Position numbers and translations under genes: made by a program. A stretch of DNA of 64,000 nt from Marsupella aquatica (lineage: Eukaryota; Marchantiophyta), in NCBI GenBank assembly GCA_973895155.1, contig OZ316892.1, positions 12,276,001 through 12,340,000 on the forward strand. The letters run 5' to 3'. The notes beneath the pieces are model-generated. The model ran no database searches and was not told where the DNA came from. It saw nothing but the letters and a program-made list of their open reading frames with translations. This document shows positions 1 through 12,400 of the stretch, piece after piece (the stretch's first letter is position 1; the number at the start of each line of letters is the position of its first letter).

Positions 1-574
1 AGCCGACAAAACAATTGTGCTTAAAAGAATATCGTCAAGGAGAAGGTGACTATCAGCACTGTAAGCGGACAAATAAATTGCGCGAAGTGCTAACAAGAAT
101 ATGGTCGAGGGGAAGGAGACTATCAGCTCTACCTCCATGGATTTTCACATAGTAATCAAGTTCAAATTCATGATACGTAGGACATAAACAGGCAAGACGC
201 GTCCTCATTCCTCGAATCCTATAGCCTATGTCTACATAGCTGGATTACAGGCATTTTAGCTGGAAAGCATACCGATTATAGTAATAACAAGGGGGAAAGA
301 ACCCGGTGGTGATCTTGGGTGTATCTGGATTGGAACCCTTGAATCCCCAATAACCACTTTCTTCCACATTAAATGGAATAGGTTTCGCCCTGTCCCTCCG
401 TCCTGTCACCTGTTAAATTGACACAACTCAGTACCGGACCACAGTTCAGTAAAAACTAAAGAGCTCCGGAATTTGTCATCTGCTTCAGTCTTACGGTGTC
501 CAAAAGACCTAACTCCTGGTCCCTACAACATTTTTATAGAAGAAAACTAGAGGACGAGAAATAAATGAGGTCAC
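1..574 (-). other. PAO: PAO intron 3 (continues off the window)
   Basis: The PAO product stops matching the family at the HHK donor near 575. I see no continuation of the oxygenase domain in the next 574 bases on the minus strand, so this is read as intron. No other feature was recognised here. Confidence 0.5.
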
Positions 575-2077
575 CTTGTGATGAGCGAAGTCGATATGTG
601 ATGGATCTGAAACGTTTTCCATAAGCGTGTCATATCCATAAAAGAGATCTCGTTGGATGTTCACCACAGCAAACTCGGGATCGGTGAATGCCGGAGGTAA
701 CCTGTAAGAACAGACTTTAGAGTTTAACAATTGCGCCAAAGAGCACACAATGAAGATGCAGTTTCAAACTGCTTCAAACCTGGAAATATAAAAGATTGAC
801 CCGTGAGAAATCTTCTAGCAGAGTGACAGATAGACTAGTGGAGACAAAGTCCCAAGCGAGAAACCAGTTTTCGAGATGAGTTTAAGTTTCTAAAAAGAAT
901 CAACTCACTTAGGGGGGTCCGTGCTGAGAGCCTTGTCCCATCCCTTCTCGTCGGGCCAGACGAATAGAAGACCATCGGACACGAGCGTTGGCAAACTGGT
1001 GGCGCAGGCCTTCGGCGAAAACTGTGCCTTTGACTCTGCCCCTGTCGTGGACGCCTGCGGAATAACCCCACAGGATCCATCCGGCTTGAAGGACCAACCA
1101 TGATACGAACACTGCAGCCATCCATTCTCGTCGATTCTCCCTTCCTGACAGAGAGGTACAAATGACAATTCAATAAACTTCGTCCGTATTTGGCAGCCCA
1201 GGCTGAAATGGGCACCAACTACTAGAGAGAAACTACTCGAGGAAATGTCAGATTCTCGTATGTGATAAATTAATTTCGAATGTGTGTTCTCAAAGAAAAA
1301 ATGAGTTTTGTAAGGGAAGGCCAAGTGAACCGGCAATCTGAGCACCCCTCTTTCTCGCATACGGAAATTCCTCATGCAGGAGAACCCCTCAATGGTACCG
1401 ATTCCCGCATAGTTTTGAATACATACAACGGAGGAGAATTTGCAAACAAAAGAATTGAACTCCACACACAAGCAGGAGATAAGACAACTTACAGAGAGCG
1501 GTGCTAGGCGGTGAGGGCACTTGTCCACAAAAGCACGCCAGGATCCTTCTCTATCCTTCCACAAAACAATTTCCCTGCCAAGGATCTGGAATGGAGTCGG
1601 CACATCTGGCTCCAAATCCTCGATGAGTGAAACGGGATACCAATGATCCTTCCATGAAAAGGTCCCGGACGAATCATCCGTAGTCACAGAATCCTCCGTC
1701 TTCTCCTCCAGCTTTGCGCCCTCATCCTGCTCCTCCTTGTCAGGACTGAAAGAAGGACGAGAAGGAGCAATTGTCGCCCTGGCTACTCCCGTCGCCCTCT
1801 TCCATGCCTTGCCACCCTGTTGTCGCTTCGGACCGTGGAATAGGGCCAATCGGGTGGTGCTGCTAATTCGCCTTCCGGAGACGCTCTCCGCTGAAAAACC
1901 CGCAGGACTAAACGCACGCGAGCTAACTGTTGCCAGCTCCACCCCGCTCATCGCATTCTTCACTCTGCACGACGAAGGGGCAATGTCCGCAGTAGCACCG
2001 CATCCCACGAGCGACGCGCTCACCAGAGACGAAGACGTCGCTGCTGCAAGCATCCTGGTCGACGAATATTTTTCCAA
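575..2077 (-). CDS. PAO: Pheophorbide a oxygenase (PAO), 5' part, cut by window edge
   Basis: PAO is a plastid Rieske-type monooxygenase that opens the porphyrin ring of pheophorbide a during chlorophyll breakdown. Three coding exons are visible on the minus strand: 2077-1493, 1144-909 and 701-575. They join in frame (phases 0, 2, 0) and give about 316 residues. The N-terminus is Ser/Ala/Arg-rich, as expected of a chloroplast transit peptide. The Rieske ligands are C187/H189 (CPHRLAPLS) and C207/H210 (CSYHGW). The exon 3 product contains NVSDPSHIDFAHH, the mononuclear iron site (N303, D306, H309, H314). The block FQILGREIVLW and the stretch FYGYDTLMENVSDPSHIDF point to PAO rather than PTC52 or TIC55. 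The rest of the oxygenase domain and the C-terminal membrane segments lie left of the window. An alternative start is Met9 at 2053. The gene is divergent from the cwf21 gene. Identity is secure; the last donor (after 575) is inferred. Confidence 0.93.
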
Positions 2078-2897
2078 ATTTCGATAAGCTTAGCTTGAGA
2101 TCACAGCTCTCCAAGTCCTGCTCTTTACGTCTTTCCCCCTCTACTTACTTTTGCGCTCGTCTATATCCAATACCGCACAACCAAAACGGGCTCAATTCAA
2201 TTCGCTCAAGGATTCGTATAAGCTCGTTCGCAATCTGCTCAGAAATCCGTCCGAGGGCTCCCTGCCAACGAGCTGTCCGTGGACTAGTAAATTCTCAAAA
2301 TCTTTCGGATGCAGACCTAAATACCTTCTCAAAATCCCCCTTTAAACAATTGAGAAATCACCCAATTTCTGAAAAGCCAGATGAGCTACAAAACGAGCTC
2401 TCGTCAACGAAATGATCCGGAGAGCGGAATGAATATCACTGTTCCACAAATTCTGAAAAGCCCGAGCTGGGAACGACCTCTTATCAAGAACACGCAGAAC
2501 TCCCACTCTCTCGCTCAATTCCACGTCGATATTTTTATGGATGTGACGAAAGGAGTGAATCACTCAATTCTCGACGGGTTTGCTTGCCCAGGCGGACAAG
2601 AGCACCATCGGGGCGCTGGTGGATGCAGGGACGGGAGACAGGAAGGAGGGGTTCTAGAGAGTGGTGGTGGCTTGATGGACACTCCTCTCATGTGCCCCAC
2701 ACCGCCTCAAAACCAGCGCAGAGACGCCCACCGCAGCAGACCGCCCGACGACGCTAATGCATTAGAGGTCGTTAGATCGATCGGCAGCTTGGTCAGATTG
2801 CAAAGCAGCTTCGCTCTCTTCCTCCCTCCCTCCCTCGGTACGTCAACGTGCTTGCTTGCTCTTCCGCGTCGCTCATGGAAAAAAGGGGGCACAGTGT
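2078..2897. other. PAO upstream region
   Basis: This stretch lies 5' of the minus-strand PAO start and should hold its leader and promoter. Several open frames cross it on both strands, but none resembles a known protein and all overlap one another. No specific regulatory site could be supported. Confidence 0.4.
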
Positions 2898-3452
2898 ACA
2901 GTCACGAGAGTCGACGACGAAAGTGAAAGTTCTCATTGGCTACACCCGACCATGTGTAAGTGCAAACCATGATTAAGTGCAAGACGAGTCGTTTCGGTAC
3001 AGTCACAAGAGTCGACGACGACAGTGAAAGTTCTCATGGGCTACATTCGACCATGTGTAAGTGCAAGACAAAGTGCAAGGCGGGTCGTTTTGGTACAGTC
3101 ACAAGAGTCGACGACGAAAAGTGAAAGTTCTCATGGGCTACATTCGACCATGTGTAAGTGCAAGACAAAGTGCAAGGCGGGTCGTTTTGGTACAGTCACA
3201 AGAGTCGACGACGAAAAGTGAAAGTTCTCATGGGCTACATTCGACCATGTGTAAGTGCAAGACAAGTCGTTTTGGTAAGTCACAGGAGTCGACGACGAAA
3301 ATGAAAGTTCTCATAGGCTACATTGGACCATGTGTAAGTGCAAGGCAAAGTGCAAGACCGGTCGTTTTGGTACAGTCACAAGAGTCTATGACAAAAGTGA
3401 AAGTTCTCATTGGCTACATTGGACAAAGTGTAAGTGCAAGACAAGTCGTTTG
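2898..3452. repeat. Tandem array, about 97-bp unit, 6-7 copies
   Basis: Successive units begin with ACAGTCACAAGAGTCGACGA or a close variant near 2898, 2999, 3095, 3192, 3277, 3372. Each unit carries the blocks GTGAAAGTTCTCAT, GACCATGTGTAAGTGCAA and AGTCGTTTTGGT. Spacing is about 101, 96, 97, 85 and 95 bp; one unit lacks part of the internal AAAGTGCAAGGC segment. The array ends near 3450. It lies about 0.8 kb upstream of the PAO start. Short open frames through it are repeat artefacts. Confidence 0.9.
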
Positions 3453-4735
3453 TCCCAAGTACTAGCCTGATACCAGTTCCTTGGAAATAAGTAGACATGA
3501 GTAAAAAGAAAACCTTGCAGTAAAAGGGTTTCCATGCTAGCACTCAGTTAGAGTCACCAAGAGGTTTCACTCTAGATAGTAGGCACAGAGAGTAACTTTG
3601 GACGGTGCTCTCTTAGTTAGATTGTTGTTGTTCACTTTCAGTCGTGCCTTCTGGTGGAATCACACTTTCAGTTATGCCTTCTGGTAGAGTCAGGGTTTAG
3701 AGACTTCACTCTAGACAATAGGCCCAAGAAGTGGCTTTTGATTGCACTTTTTTTTTCCCCTTTTTTTTTCCCCCTCCTTTTGATTGTGCTTTGTTTTATG
3801 TTATTGGTTTTAAGGGAGCAATTGTTGCGTCTTATTTGCTTTGCTTTGGGGGGCTTTTGGCTTCTTGGTTGCCCCTTGATTGGGTCTTGCGCCTTTGGGA
3901 TCATGTCTCTTGGTTGTGCACTTTTTGTCTTTTGGCAGGTCAAATATTTATCTTGTGAGGGGGAGCTAAAATTTGTGTCATGGCCATGGGGTTTTTTGTC
4001 TTTGGCAGTTTGAATATCTTACTAATAAAGCTCAATGCAAAGCTATTTTGAGGGCTATTGTGTAGAGTGAAACCTCTAGACTATAAGTCACAAAACAAAA
4101 AAGTCAAGTGAACAAAAAACAAAGATAGAGCAAAAATGAACGGGAGATAGTATACAGTCATGTTTATTGCATGATTCTTTATTGTCTTGGTCTCTGTTCA
4201 TGTTCAAGAAAGTCATGTTTATTGCCTGACTCTTTATTGTCTTGGTCTCTATTCATGTTCAAGTACTTAGGGGGCCATAATCAAATTAGGGGTGGGGGTC
4301 AAAATGGGGATGGAATGGAGTAGTGTAGGAGTAGTGCACACATTTGAAAATAGGGTCACTTGTGAAAAGAATCTGTCAAGTAGGGGCTGCCTGTAAAAAG
4401 AGTCGACCGTGCTCATTGAGGGTCGAGGGCTATGGTAAAGGGGTCACATCTTTTTCAATTACTTGAATAATCTTTGGTCAGCTGCTCTAGGGTAGACACT
4501 TTTTTATCCTCATTTCTATTCACTCACTAGTCAGGCTAATATATCTTGTGAGAGGGAGCCAAAAGTTGTGTCATGGACATGTAAACCGGTAAAGTGCAGA
4601 TGTTTGGCCGGTTTTGACCCCTTGGTGCGGATGCTATAAGTTACACCCTAACAACAAAAGTATTATTATTGTACTTGGAATCCAGACACAGTTCCCACTC
4701 TCTAGTTTCTAGCTCGGATCACCGATGATGAGAAC
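3453..4735. repeat. Intergenic repeat mosaic
   Basis: The segment around 3640-3760 contains a TTTAGAGACTTCACTCTAGA block that recurs inverted near 53880-53960 and in diverged form near 39830. The motif GAGGTTTCACTCTAGA at about 3561 recurs inverted at about 4060-4080 (AGAGTGAAACCTCTAGACTA). The T/G-rich stretch 3780-4010 resembles segments near 38340-38490, 35400-35700 (opposite strand) and 54980-55170. A short sentence (TCTTGTGAG...GGGAGC...TTGTGTCATGG) occurs both at 3950-3985 and 4545-4580. No transposon protein is recognisable. The elements are old and unclassified. Confidence 0.65.
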
Positions 4736-5088
4736 ATACATGTCTATGTGTCTTTGAAACAAAACTGGAGCACGAAGGCAGACATCCACCGGTGCTGCAG
4801 AGTGCGGAGTTTTTGAGTTTGGACATGGTTTGGAGACAGCCGCCCGGCGGAAGAGCAAGATTTCAGGGTTGAAAATCGAAGAACAACGCGCTGCTGGAGT
4901 TCCGTCACGAAGTGATAGTTTGGATTCGTTTCTCGAGGTTGAGAAATGAGAACGATCGATTGCAAAGAAAAGGTGGAGCGATTTGACGATTGCAAGAACG
5001 CTGGACGCATACTTTGCCTAGGGTTTGGGTTGTGAAGCGCTTGATTGGATTGGGATGAAGAAGTGAAGACCGACACTCTGCTGCCAAA

Positions 5089-6393
5089 ATGTATAATGGA
5101 ATTGGGCTCACGACTCCCCGAGGGTCGGGGACCAACGGGTACATTCAGACGAACAAGTTCTTCGTCCGAGCAAGGCCCCTGAAGTCGGAGCTGCGGGAGT
5201 TTGGAGAAGGGCAGGGTCAAGGGGGCGTGTCGAGGAAAGCGAACAGCGCGATATTGGAGCATGATCGAAAGCGGCACATCGAACTTAAGTGTACAGAGCT
5301 GGAAGATGAGTTGCTCGAGCAGGGCGTCGGCCTCGAAGAGATTGCCGAGCGGGTTTTGGCCGAGAGGAATGCTCTCGAGGCTGCCAGCAATGAAGGGGAA
5401 GTGGGGGGTCAGGATGATATGAAGTACGGTTATGAAGATTTCTTCTTTGTCAACTTCAGCTTGTTCGATAGCCCTCATCTAAGGCCGTGATGTATTTGGC
5501 AATGGCATGTATTCGTTGGAGTGCGTTTGTGATCTTTCCATCTCTAGCAGGGGGCCTGAGCTGTCGAACAAATGGGGCTACTTAGGGGTTTACTGCTCTA
5601 TCAGTTGATTCTTTTCGTTTTAGCTGTGGCCTATGAGGACATCTCTGTAAATTTCACCTAGTGTGTGGGGTGGTCACGTCCTCTCTCTAACCATAGGGTC
5701 CGTATAGGGGCCCAAGAGTTCCAAGTCCTCTCTCTGGCCCCTTCTCCCGATCCCGAAAGGTCCTGACGGCTCCTCATTGGGCTTTGTCTGAGCAAGTTTT
5801 AAAAACTGGAAAACAAAGTGGTAGCATATGTATGCATTGAAAGTTAACGAATGACTTCTGTCTAGTGAATCCTGCAAAATAGCTGTTAAATGTGTGGGAT
5901 CTTACCTTTTTTGGTCTTGCTTTGCAGGACATCTGTAACTCAGACCCATCAAGTTGCTGCAAAGAAGGAGAAGCAGTTGGACATAATGAAAGCAGCATTA
6001 GGGCTGGACGAGATTAAAGAAGGGGAGGCTTTTGACCGAGAACTGCAAGAGCAACGTAAGCAAGACAGGATTATGGCCAGAGAGGAAAAGGAAAGGGAGC
6101 GGAAAGAGAAGCAGCTTGAAATTGAGAAGGAGGCGCGGGCTCGAGAGAAAGAGCTTAAGAGGAAAGAGAAAGAAGAAAAGAAGCAGAAGGAACGAGAAGA
6201 GAAGGAGATTCGTAGGCAAGAGGAAAAGGAGCGCCGCCGAAAGGAAGAGGCTGCCTTGCGAGAAGCTGAAGAGGAGCGGAGAGCTGCTAAACGGAAGAGA
6301 AGGGATAGGGAGGACAGGGGTAGAGATAGAGGGAGAGAACGAGAACGAGATCGAGATAAAGATAGAGAGAGGGATACGGACAGGGATCGGTAG
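5089..6393 (+). CDS. CWC21: cwf21-domain pre-mRNA-splicing protein (CWC21/SRRM2 N-terminus type)
   Basis: This family binds the catalytic spliceosome near Prp8 and Snu114 (known for yeast Cwc21 and human SRRM2). Two coding exons are inferred, 5089-5423 and 5928-6393, about 266 residues. Exon 1 starts with MYNGIGLTTPRGSGTNGYIQ, the hallmark N-terminus, followed by the cwf21 domain (about residues 55-105: ILEHDRKRHIELK, then LEEIAERVLAERNALE). Exon 2 begins TQTHQVAAKKEKQLD, which matches the plant proteins. It continues as a long highly charged Lys/Glu/Arg helix, likely coiled coil, and ends in an RD/RE-rich tail typical of splicing factors. The acceptor TTTGCAG at 5927 fits well. The donor at 5424 (AA|GTACGG) is chosen because it alone keeps frame; it is a weaker site. 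Convergent with the SUA homologue. Confidence 0.9.
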
Positions 6394-9300
6394 ACTATGG
6401 TTGGAGGGGTCGTTGGGCCAAATAATGATATACAGACTGAAATCTCTTTTACTGTATTGAGCGGGAATTGAGACTGTTGGTTTTTGTCCTCAACGGTGTG
6501 AATAGTAGTGGCTCCATTCAATCACCGTTTTCCTGTTTTAATCCACAACCATGTCGTTTAAGCTCTGCCGGGTATTATCTGTTGCAGAAAGGAAGGGGTC
6601 TGCGATAAACGCTGGAGTTGCAAGAAAGTTGCAACCTCAGTCCTCGCACGAGTTCTGCAGCCTAGTCTCTGAGTTGTTTAGATATAGGTTACTGGGTTGA
6701 ATGCCCCTGCCCTTTTCGAGCAGTCGTTTGCTCTCAAGTAAAACGAAGTCATATCACGTTTGCAAGTTATCCGTAAACGATCACAACCGGGCAGGAAGAC
6801 GTGAAACACATTTGCTCGGAGGTAGGCATGTGTCCTAGCCCTTGAATCAGAGACTTATGGGCCTGCTATCTATTTCTGAACGCTTCCTTGTAGAAATATT
6901 CTCTTGACTCAAGGCACAAACTAAAATTTGATTCCTCTCACCTCGAGCAATCACTTGCATTTTATGCTGGTACGGTATCAGCCAGTTTTCCATATCTGAT
7001 CGTGGGTTGTGGTGCCGACAGAGGAAGCCCAGAGCACCTGAGTTAAATCAGAAGAAGAGAAGGAAAGCACTTTGGGTGGATCGCTGGTTAAGTCCAGCAC
7101 GGGTGAAGGCAAGGATCAAATTGATTACTCAAGGCATATGTTAATCTCTTGTTGGTTAGATGCTCGGTTGGGAATAGGATATTGTCGATTGTGAGCTCTT
7201 TTCTGGGATTATGACCTGATGATATCTTCGGATTGGTCACAATAGCGAATTTTCATTGGAAACTCCCGAGTCTCAGTCTCTGGTTCCATCGATCACAATA
7301 AATGTGGTGGTTCGTTTTGGAGCCCCAATATGCCTGCGTTTGTGTTCTGTCCCGCACCTTTCTGTCCATTTTTCCTTGACAGGAAGCACTCTACTCTGCT
7401 CTCAAGTTTCCTTGAAGTGTTTTCCTGTCAATCAACGAACGAGGGGAAGGTTTTAAACTCATACGGTGATATAGCACAGTGGCTCCATTGTGGCTTTTGT
7501 AAGTCGGGGTCACTTTTAGCCGGCACTACAAAGACTTGGGTCAGAATGATCTCTTGAGACGTAGGACGATTAGTATTGTAGGCAGATGAGGAGACGTCTT
7601 CTCGCGGTCCTTTTCGGTTTCTGCAGGCTTTATCGATCGTTCTCCTCATGGCGATTTTTCAAATGTCTTTGGTGTTTTACTAACTTTTAACTCTGAGAAT
7701 GTGGACTTTGGATCTATACATTAGGGGCGCTTTAGAGTTATTTTGCATGTGTTTGGCCCTAAACCGGTTTTCTGGGAGCATGTTATAGAGAAAATTGTGC
7801 CTGAATGACCTCATATGCTAGGCCCAACGATTTCCTAAAGTGGAAAACTGAAGCCAAGGTCAAAATATGTTCCTGCATTGGAGTCACTACCTTTGAAGAA
7901 AGAAGACAAGACATCTTGTGGTCCTGTACTTATCTCGGAAGTTGCGTGAGTTTAATGGGTCGTTTTTTTAGGGCTACCTACATGCAAGATAGCTCTGACA
8001 TAAAGTTCGAGGCACAAATTTCTCATTTTATAGCAAAGGTGAAGGCCATATAATTCTCTAAGCTTGGAATACCTGGGCCAAATAGAATGGACCAAACGAG
8101 AAATGCACCAAAAAAGAAACTTCTCCACATCAGCAAAGCCAGGGCCTCCCTATGATGTCACTAAGATGGGCAATCGTTTACCAACTGTACCCCGATGTTA
8201 AGTGAAGTGAGGTCTGACCTGTTTTCATACTTTAGTGGTTAGAATTACTAACTCTTGAGTTATATGTACAGTGAAGTCTCTCATTATTTGAATGGTTAGA
8301 ATTATGTGAGACACAAGAAAAGAGACCCCTTCGCTTCCATCTTTTCATTTCGCTTTCATCCTCAGCACACCATTGCATTTTGCGATTTTGCTTATGACTA
8401 ATAGGACGTCTCCAACCTTTAGGTCACACCATTGGATTTTGAGATTTTGCTCATTACTAGTAGGGCGTCTCCAACCTTTAGGTCTGTGAGAAGATCCTTT
8501 AGGTCTACGAAAAGATCCCTAGCCCAAAAGTACCAGTTCCAGTCTGCTGTCACAAGTGTGTGGACAAGCTTTTTGGTGTCCATCACTTTAGTTCCGGGAA
8601 AACTAAAATGACCATGCCCGGAGGCAAAACTCAGGGGTTTGGAAAAATTAATAGATGGGTTTCCACTGACAGACCATGAACGATGTCCAGTTCTGCACGG
8701 AAGTCCCACTGCAACCAAATGACTCATCCTGACAAATTCCGTTGCAGTCAAATACTATATTTCTTTGGTACATCCTCATCCATTGATCAAACGTGGTAGT
8801 CCACTTGCACATCCAACTTCATAACTGGTGAATATTTTCTTTCAATCTAAATTAAAAAAGCAGCTGTGTTTCCAATAGGATGATTTTTTGCCGTTTTGAA
8901 CATCTTAGGTATCTGCGACTTGCACTAAATATGAATTTTGAGAGCTAACGACTTCAAAAATAAATAGTATGGGGTTTGGTCAAACACAAACAGAGTATGC
9001 ACGTAGCCAAGAATTTACAAAAAAAAGGGCCAAACAAAGTACAATGAAGGCAAAGCAAAAGAGGTCCACCTCGGCCAAACACCAAACACTAAACAGAGGG
9101 CTCGGAACATCGAAATCTTAGCTTACAATAAATATTCATTGTGATACTTACCTACTAAGTCAGCTTGCTTTTGTACGAGATGGGAACCAGCCGTGACAAA
9201 TCGAAGTCTCTTGGTTAAACTTCAGGCAGGAAACTGATCGCAACATTCTCTAGGCCCTTTAGAAATGAGGATTAATGGCATTCTGCGCATGTATCATTGA

Positions 9301-9450
9301 AACTAAGAGATAATATACAAAAAATACTCAATTGAAATTGCACTATCTCGGTGACTATTCAGCAGGAGATTCAAAGCATCTAAGAATGGTCTACATTCCG
9401 TCACTGCGGCGACACTATACGGAGCCCAGTAAGCCAACTTCTGATGGAAT
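6394..9450. other. Convergent spacer between cwf21 and SUA genes
   Basis: The region should contain the 3' UTRs of both genes. Several open frames of 60-110 codons occur (7256-7456, 7805-8053, 8419-8751), but none shows a recognisable motif, a compositional change or a family match. A local duplication is visible at about 8385-8475, where the phrase GACGTCTCCAACCTTTAGGTC (slightly varied) and its flank occur twice. Nothing else was recognised. Confidence 0.4.
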
Positions 9451-12400
9451 CTAAATCATCTCATGGAACCGTGCCAGTGCCTTTTTCTGAATCACAACCC
9501 GATAAGTGTCACCAGGTTGTGTTTCAAAACGAGAATCCAATTTCCGCTGGCTTGCGCTTCCCAATCCGGCCCTTTCCCCCGTTCCCTGCGCTTGAACTGG
9601 TTCTACAATCCCTGTACCTCCTTTGCCGAGGCCCTGCATTTGACACAATTCAAAAATTATAAGCTATCCGTACTTTTGAACCGCACTGGTAGAAAACAAT
9701 TGCGTGAAAAGGCTCAACAATTCAGTATTGCACGGGATTAGCAGACATAAAGTTGATCACTAGCAGACACAAGAGTGCAATGCATGACCGTAAACAAGTT
9801 GAAACTTACCAAACCTTCTTGCCAGCCCATGTTGCGCAGCATACGATTGCCTACATTCCTTTCATCTATGGCTTTCTCTGCTGTGACAACTTCGAAGGAC
9901 TGAGCTTCTGGACCAGCTAATGCTCCATTTGCACCCGACTTGGCTCCAACACCGGGAGGGAAAGGCATGTCCAATGCGCGACCTTTTACCCCAAGACCTG
10001 GATAAGACGAAATACATATTGCTACAAAATGAGACAGCGATACAGTCCGAGATTCCTCCACTTACACCCACACAGCCTTTGGGTGCTCTCTTTGTTACGG
10101 AATGGACTGCATAACTTCCAGTCCCAGTTAATCTCCCTTAAGGATCAAATGGTACATTGATACCAATACCACAAAGAGCACCGTATTAAGAAATCGACAG
10201 CAAATGTCAATATTGATCATATTTCAAGAGGAGAGAGCGACTTCAAATGTCCAATGCAGGAAATCAACAACCCTCCTGATCCCCCCTTTCCTTGCAAACT
10301 GGGTGCCGGTTAGAGAAATCGAAGCAAAGACAATAATTAATAATAAACTATCAATCATTTTCTGTCACAAGAGAGGTTTGGTCTTAAAGTTCTAAGACCC
10401 AACCAAATATATCTATTATCTTTCAGAGCCCCAATTCATTGCCCTGCAGAAACAATCACTCAACTAATAGCAAAAACTCCCGAGCTATGCCGTACCAATA
10501 ATTTCTTAACTTCGAAATATTTTAGTAATCTTGACTTCTTGATATCATGAGCAGACAACTCCATCTAAGATATGCATCTAAGATATGATGCAACAGGCAT
10601 CGAGTTTCACGTCATTTTAATTACTGATACAAACACTACAGACCCAAGGGAAAGAGGAACAAAACTAGGTTATCTTCAAGAAGGAACTTTGTGTCTACTA
10701 TCTTACAACAGAGTGCTTATCTCCAATTGACTCGAGCACTTTGCAGAAGCATACCTTTCTCTCTTAGATCGACCTCCACCGAGTTATCACCCGGCACTGC
10801 AGAGCCATACAAGTTCCTTCGTTCTGCAGCTCTATCTCTGTACCCTGTCTGAGGAGTCTCCGTAAACCTCCGTTTCGTGCCTGCCATGGGACCGTATGAA
10901 CCAAGCGCTGATGCATTAGTTTTGAAAGGCGTTGCATTCACCGGGTCGGACGGTCGGACGGTGGTCAAGGGACCTCCAGTTTCCATACTTCCTCTACCGG
11001 CTTCTTTTGTAGAGCCTCTCCCATGTCCTCCAATGGACACATTAAATGTGCCCATACCGGTAGTTGTTGCCTTAGTATCGCTGTTCATGCTGCTATTACC
11101 ACTGACAATCGGCTTACCCCTTCCAGTACCTACAGAGGTATGAACTACTCCAGCATAGGGGCTACCTCCACGCCCTAGAGATGACCCCCAACTATCCTTA
11201 ACAAGATTCCCCAGCTTGGATTTTGAACTGCTTGTCTGATGACTAGCAATGCCGCCGTAGGTTGCCGTGGTGGCAGGAATTGTGTCTCTCTGAACGTCCG
11301 AGGCAGCCGGGGCAGGTGCTAAAGAGCTAGCATCATTAGCAGGCCCTGGGATTGCTTGGGTCTCCGACTGCCGTTGTTTCCACTGATTCATTGCATTGCT
11401 GATCTTCTTCTTACTTACCATGAGGGGTCCCTTACCTGCTACCCGACTTTCCTTCTCTTTTTCCTTCATTCTCTCTTTCTCTTTCTTTGCTGCAACCTGA
11501 GCTGCTACAGCAGCGGCTGTCACAGCTTCAGCTAAAGTAGGTTTTTTCTCCATTACTTCTAATGACACTGACGCAGGTGCGGAAATAACAGCCTTAGAAT
11601 TAACATTCCCGTCAGCGGTGTTGTCGACATTAGGTTTGGTCGAGTCTGGGACCCCATCTGCTGTGTTCTCCGTCACGGGATCAACATACTGTGCATATTG
11701 TTGTGTCTCCTGGTCATATGTATACCATAATCCCGCGTTTCCATCATAGTAGAGTCCTGAACAAGTAAGAAACATGAGCTTAGAACAAGCTCCTTGAAGA
11801 TAGCTTGGTAAAAGCCCAGAACAATTTCATAGGGTAGTATATATTTAACAAGCCAAACCTTACCGCGGTGTCCATCGTAGTAGAAACCAGATGCTGCATC
11901 GTAGTAGTACCCTGATGCCTCATCCCACACAAAACCAGATTGGGGAGCTTCAGCGTCTTCTGAAGTGCCTGATTTGTTTGCCTCGGAGCCAGGCGCGTCA
12001 GTATTACCCGCATGTGGAGAACCTTTTCTATGTCCTTTCTCCCCTTCCTTGCGAACCGTCACTGGTTTACTTCGATGATTAGCACCAGGGGTGTAGACAC
12101 TACTCACATCTTGATCAGGATTGTACTCCTTTGGTGCCCACCCTGTATTATCATACTGCATGAGCACAAAACATAAGTTTCTCTTTCTCATCCCTCAGTT
12201 GAGAATAAAGTTGTCAATTCATCCACAAGTTGCAGATGATGCGACCTGTAGGGAATGAGAGCAAGAATCCTTCATTAAAGAGTCTGTTTGTCTCCATTGA
12301 AAAAACTAGAGCATACAAACGGATGACTCAGCACGAAAGTAAAAGCTTTGCCAGGTCATGATAAGACCAAGCAATGCACCAATTGTCATATAATCATGAG

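Noticed and set aside
2898-3452. CRISPR-like regular repeats
   Set aside because: Units are directly adjacent without unique spacers, about 97 bp long, in a plant nuclear context; it is a plain tandem repeat. The same applies to the 19.6-kb array.
3061-3465. 134-codon repetitive frame
   Set aside because: It lies wholly in the 97-bp tandem array and repeats the same peptide; no start or stop signal suggests translation.
4744-5478. 244-codon minus-strand open frame overlapping the start of the cwf21 gene
   Set aside because: It is antisense to a well-conserved coding exon and leader; its product has no recognisable domain.
5949-6521. 190-codon Ser/Arg/Phe-rich minus-strand frame
   Set aside because: It mirrors the Lys/Glu/Arg-rich tail of the cwf21 protein; low-complexity codons leave no stops on the reverse strand.
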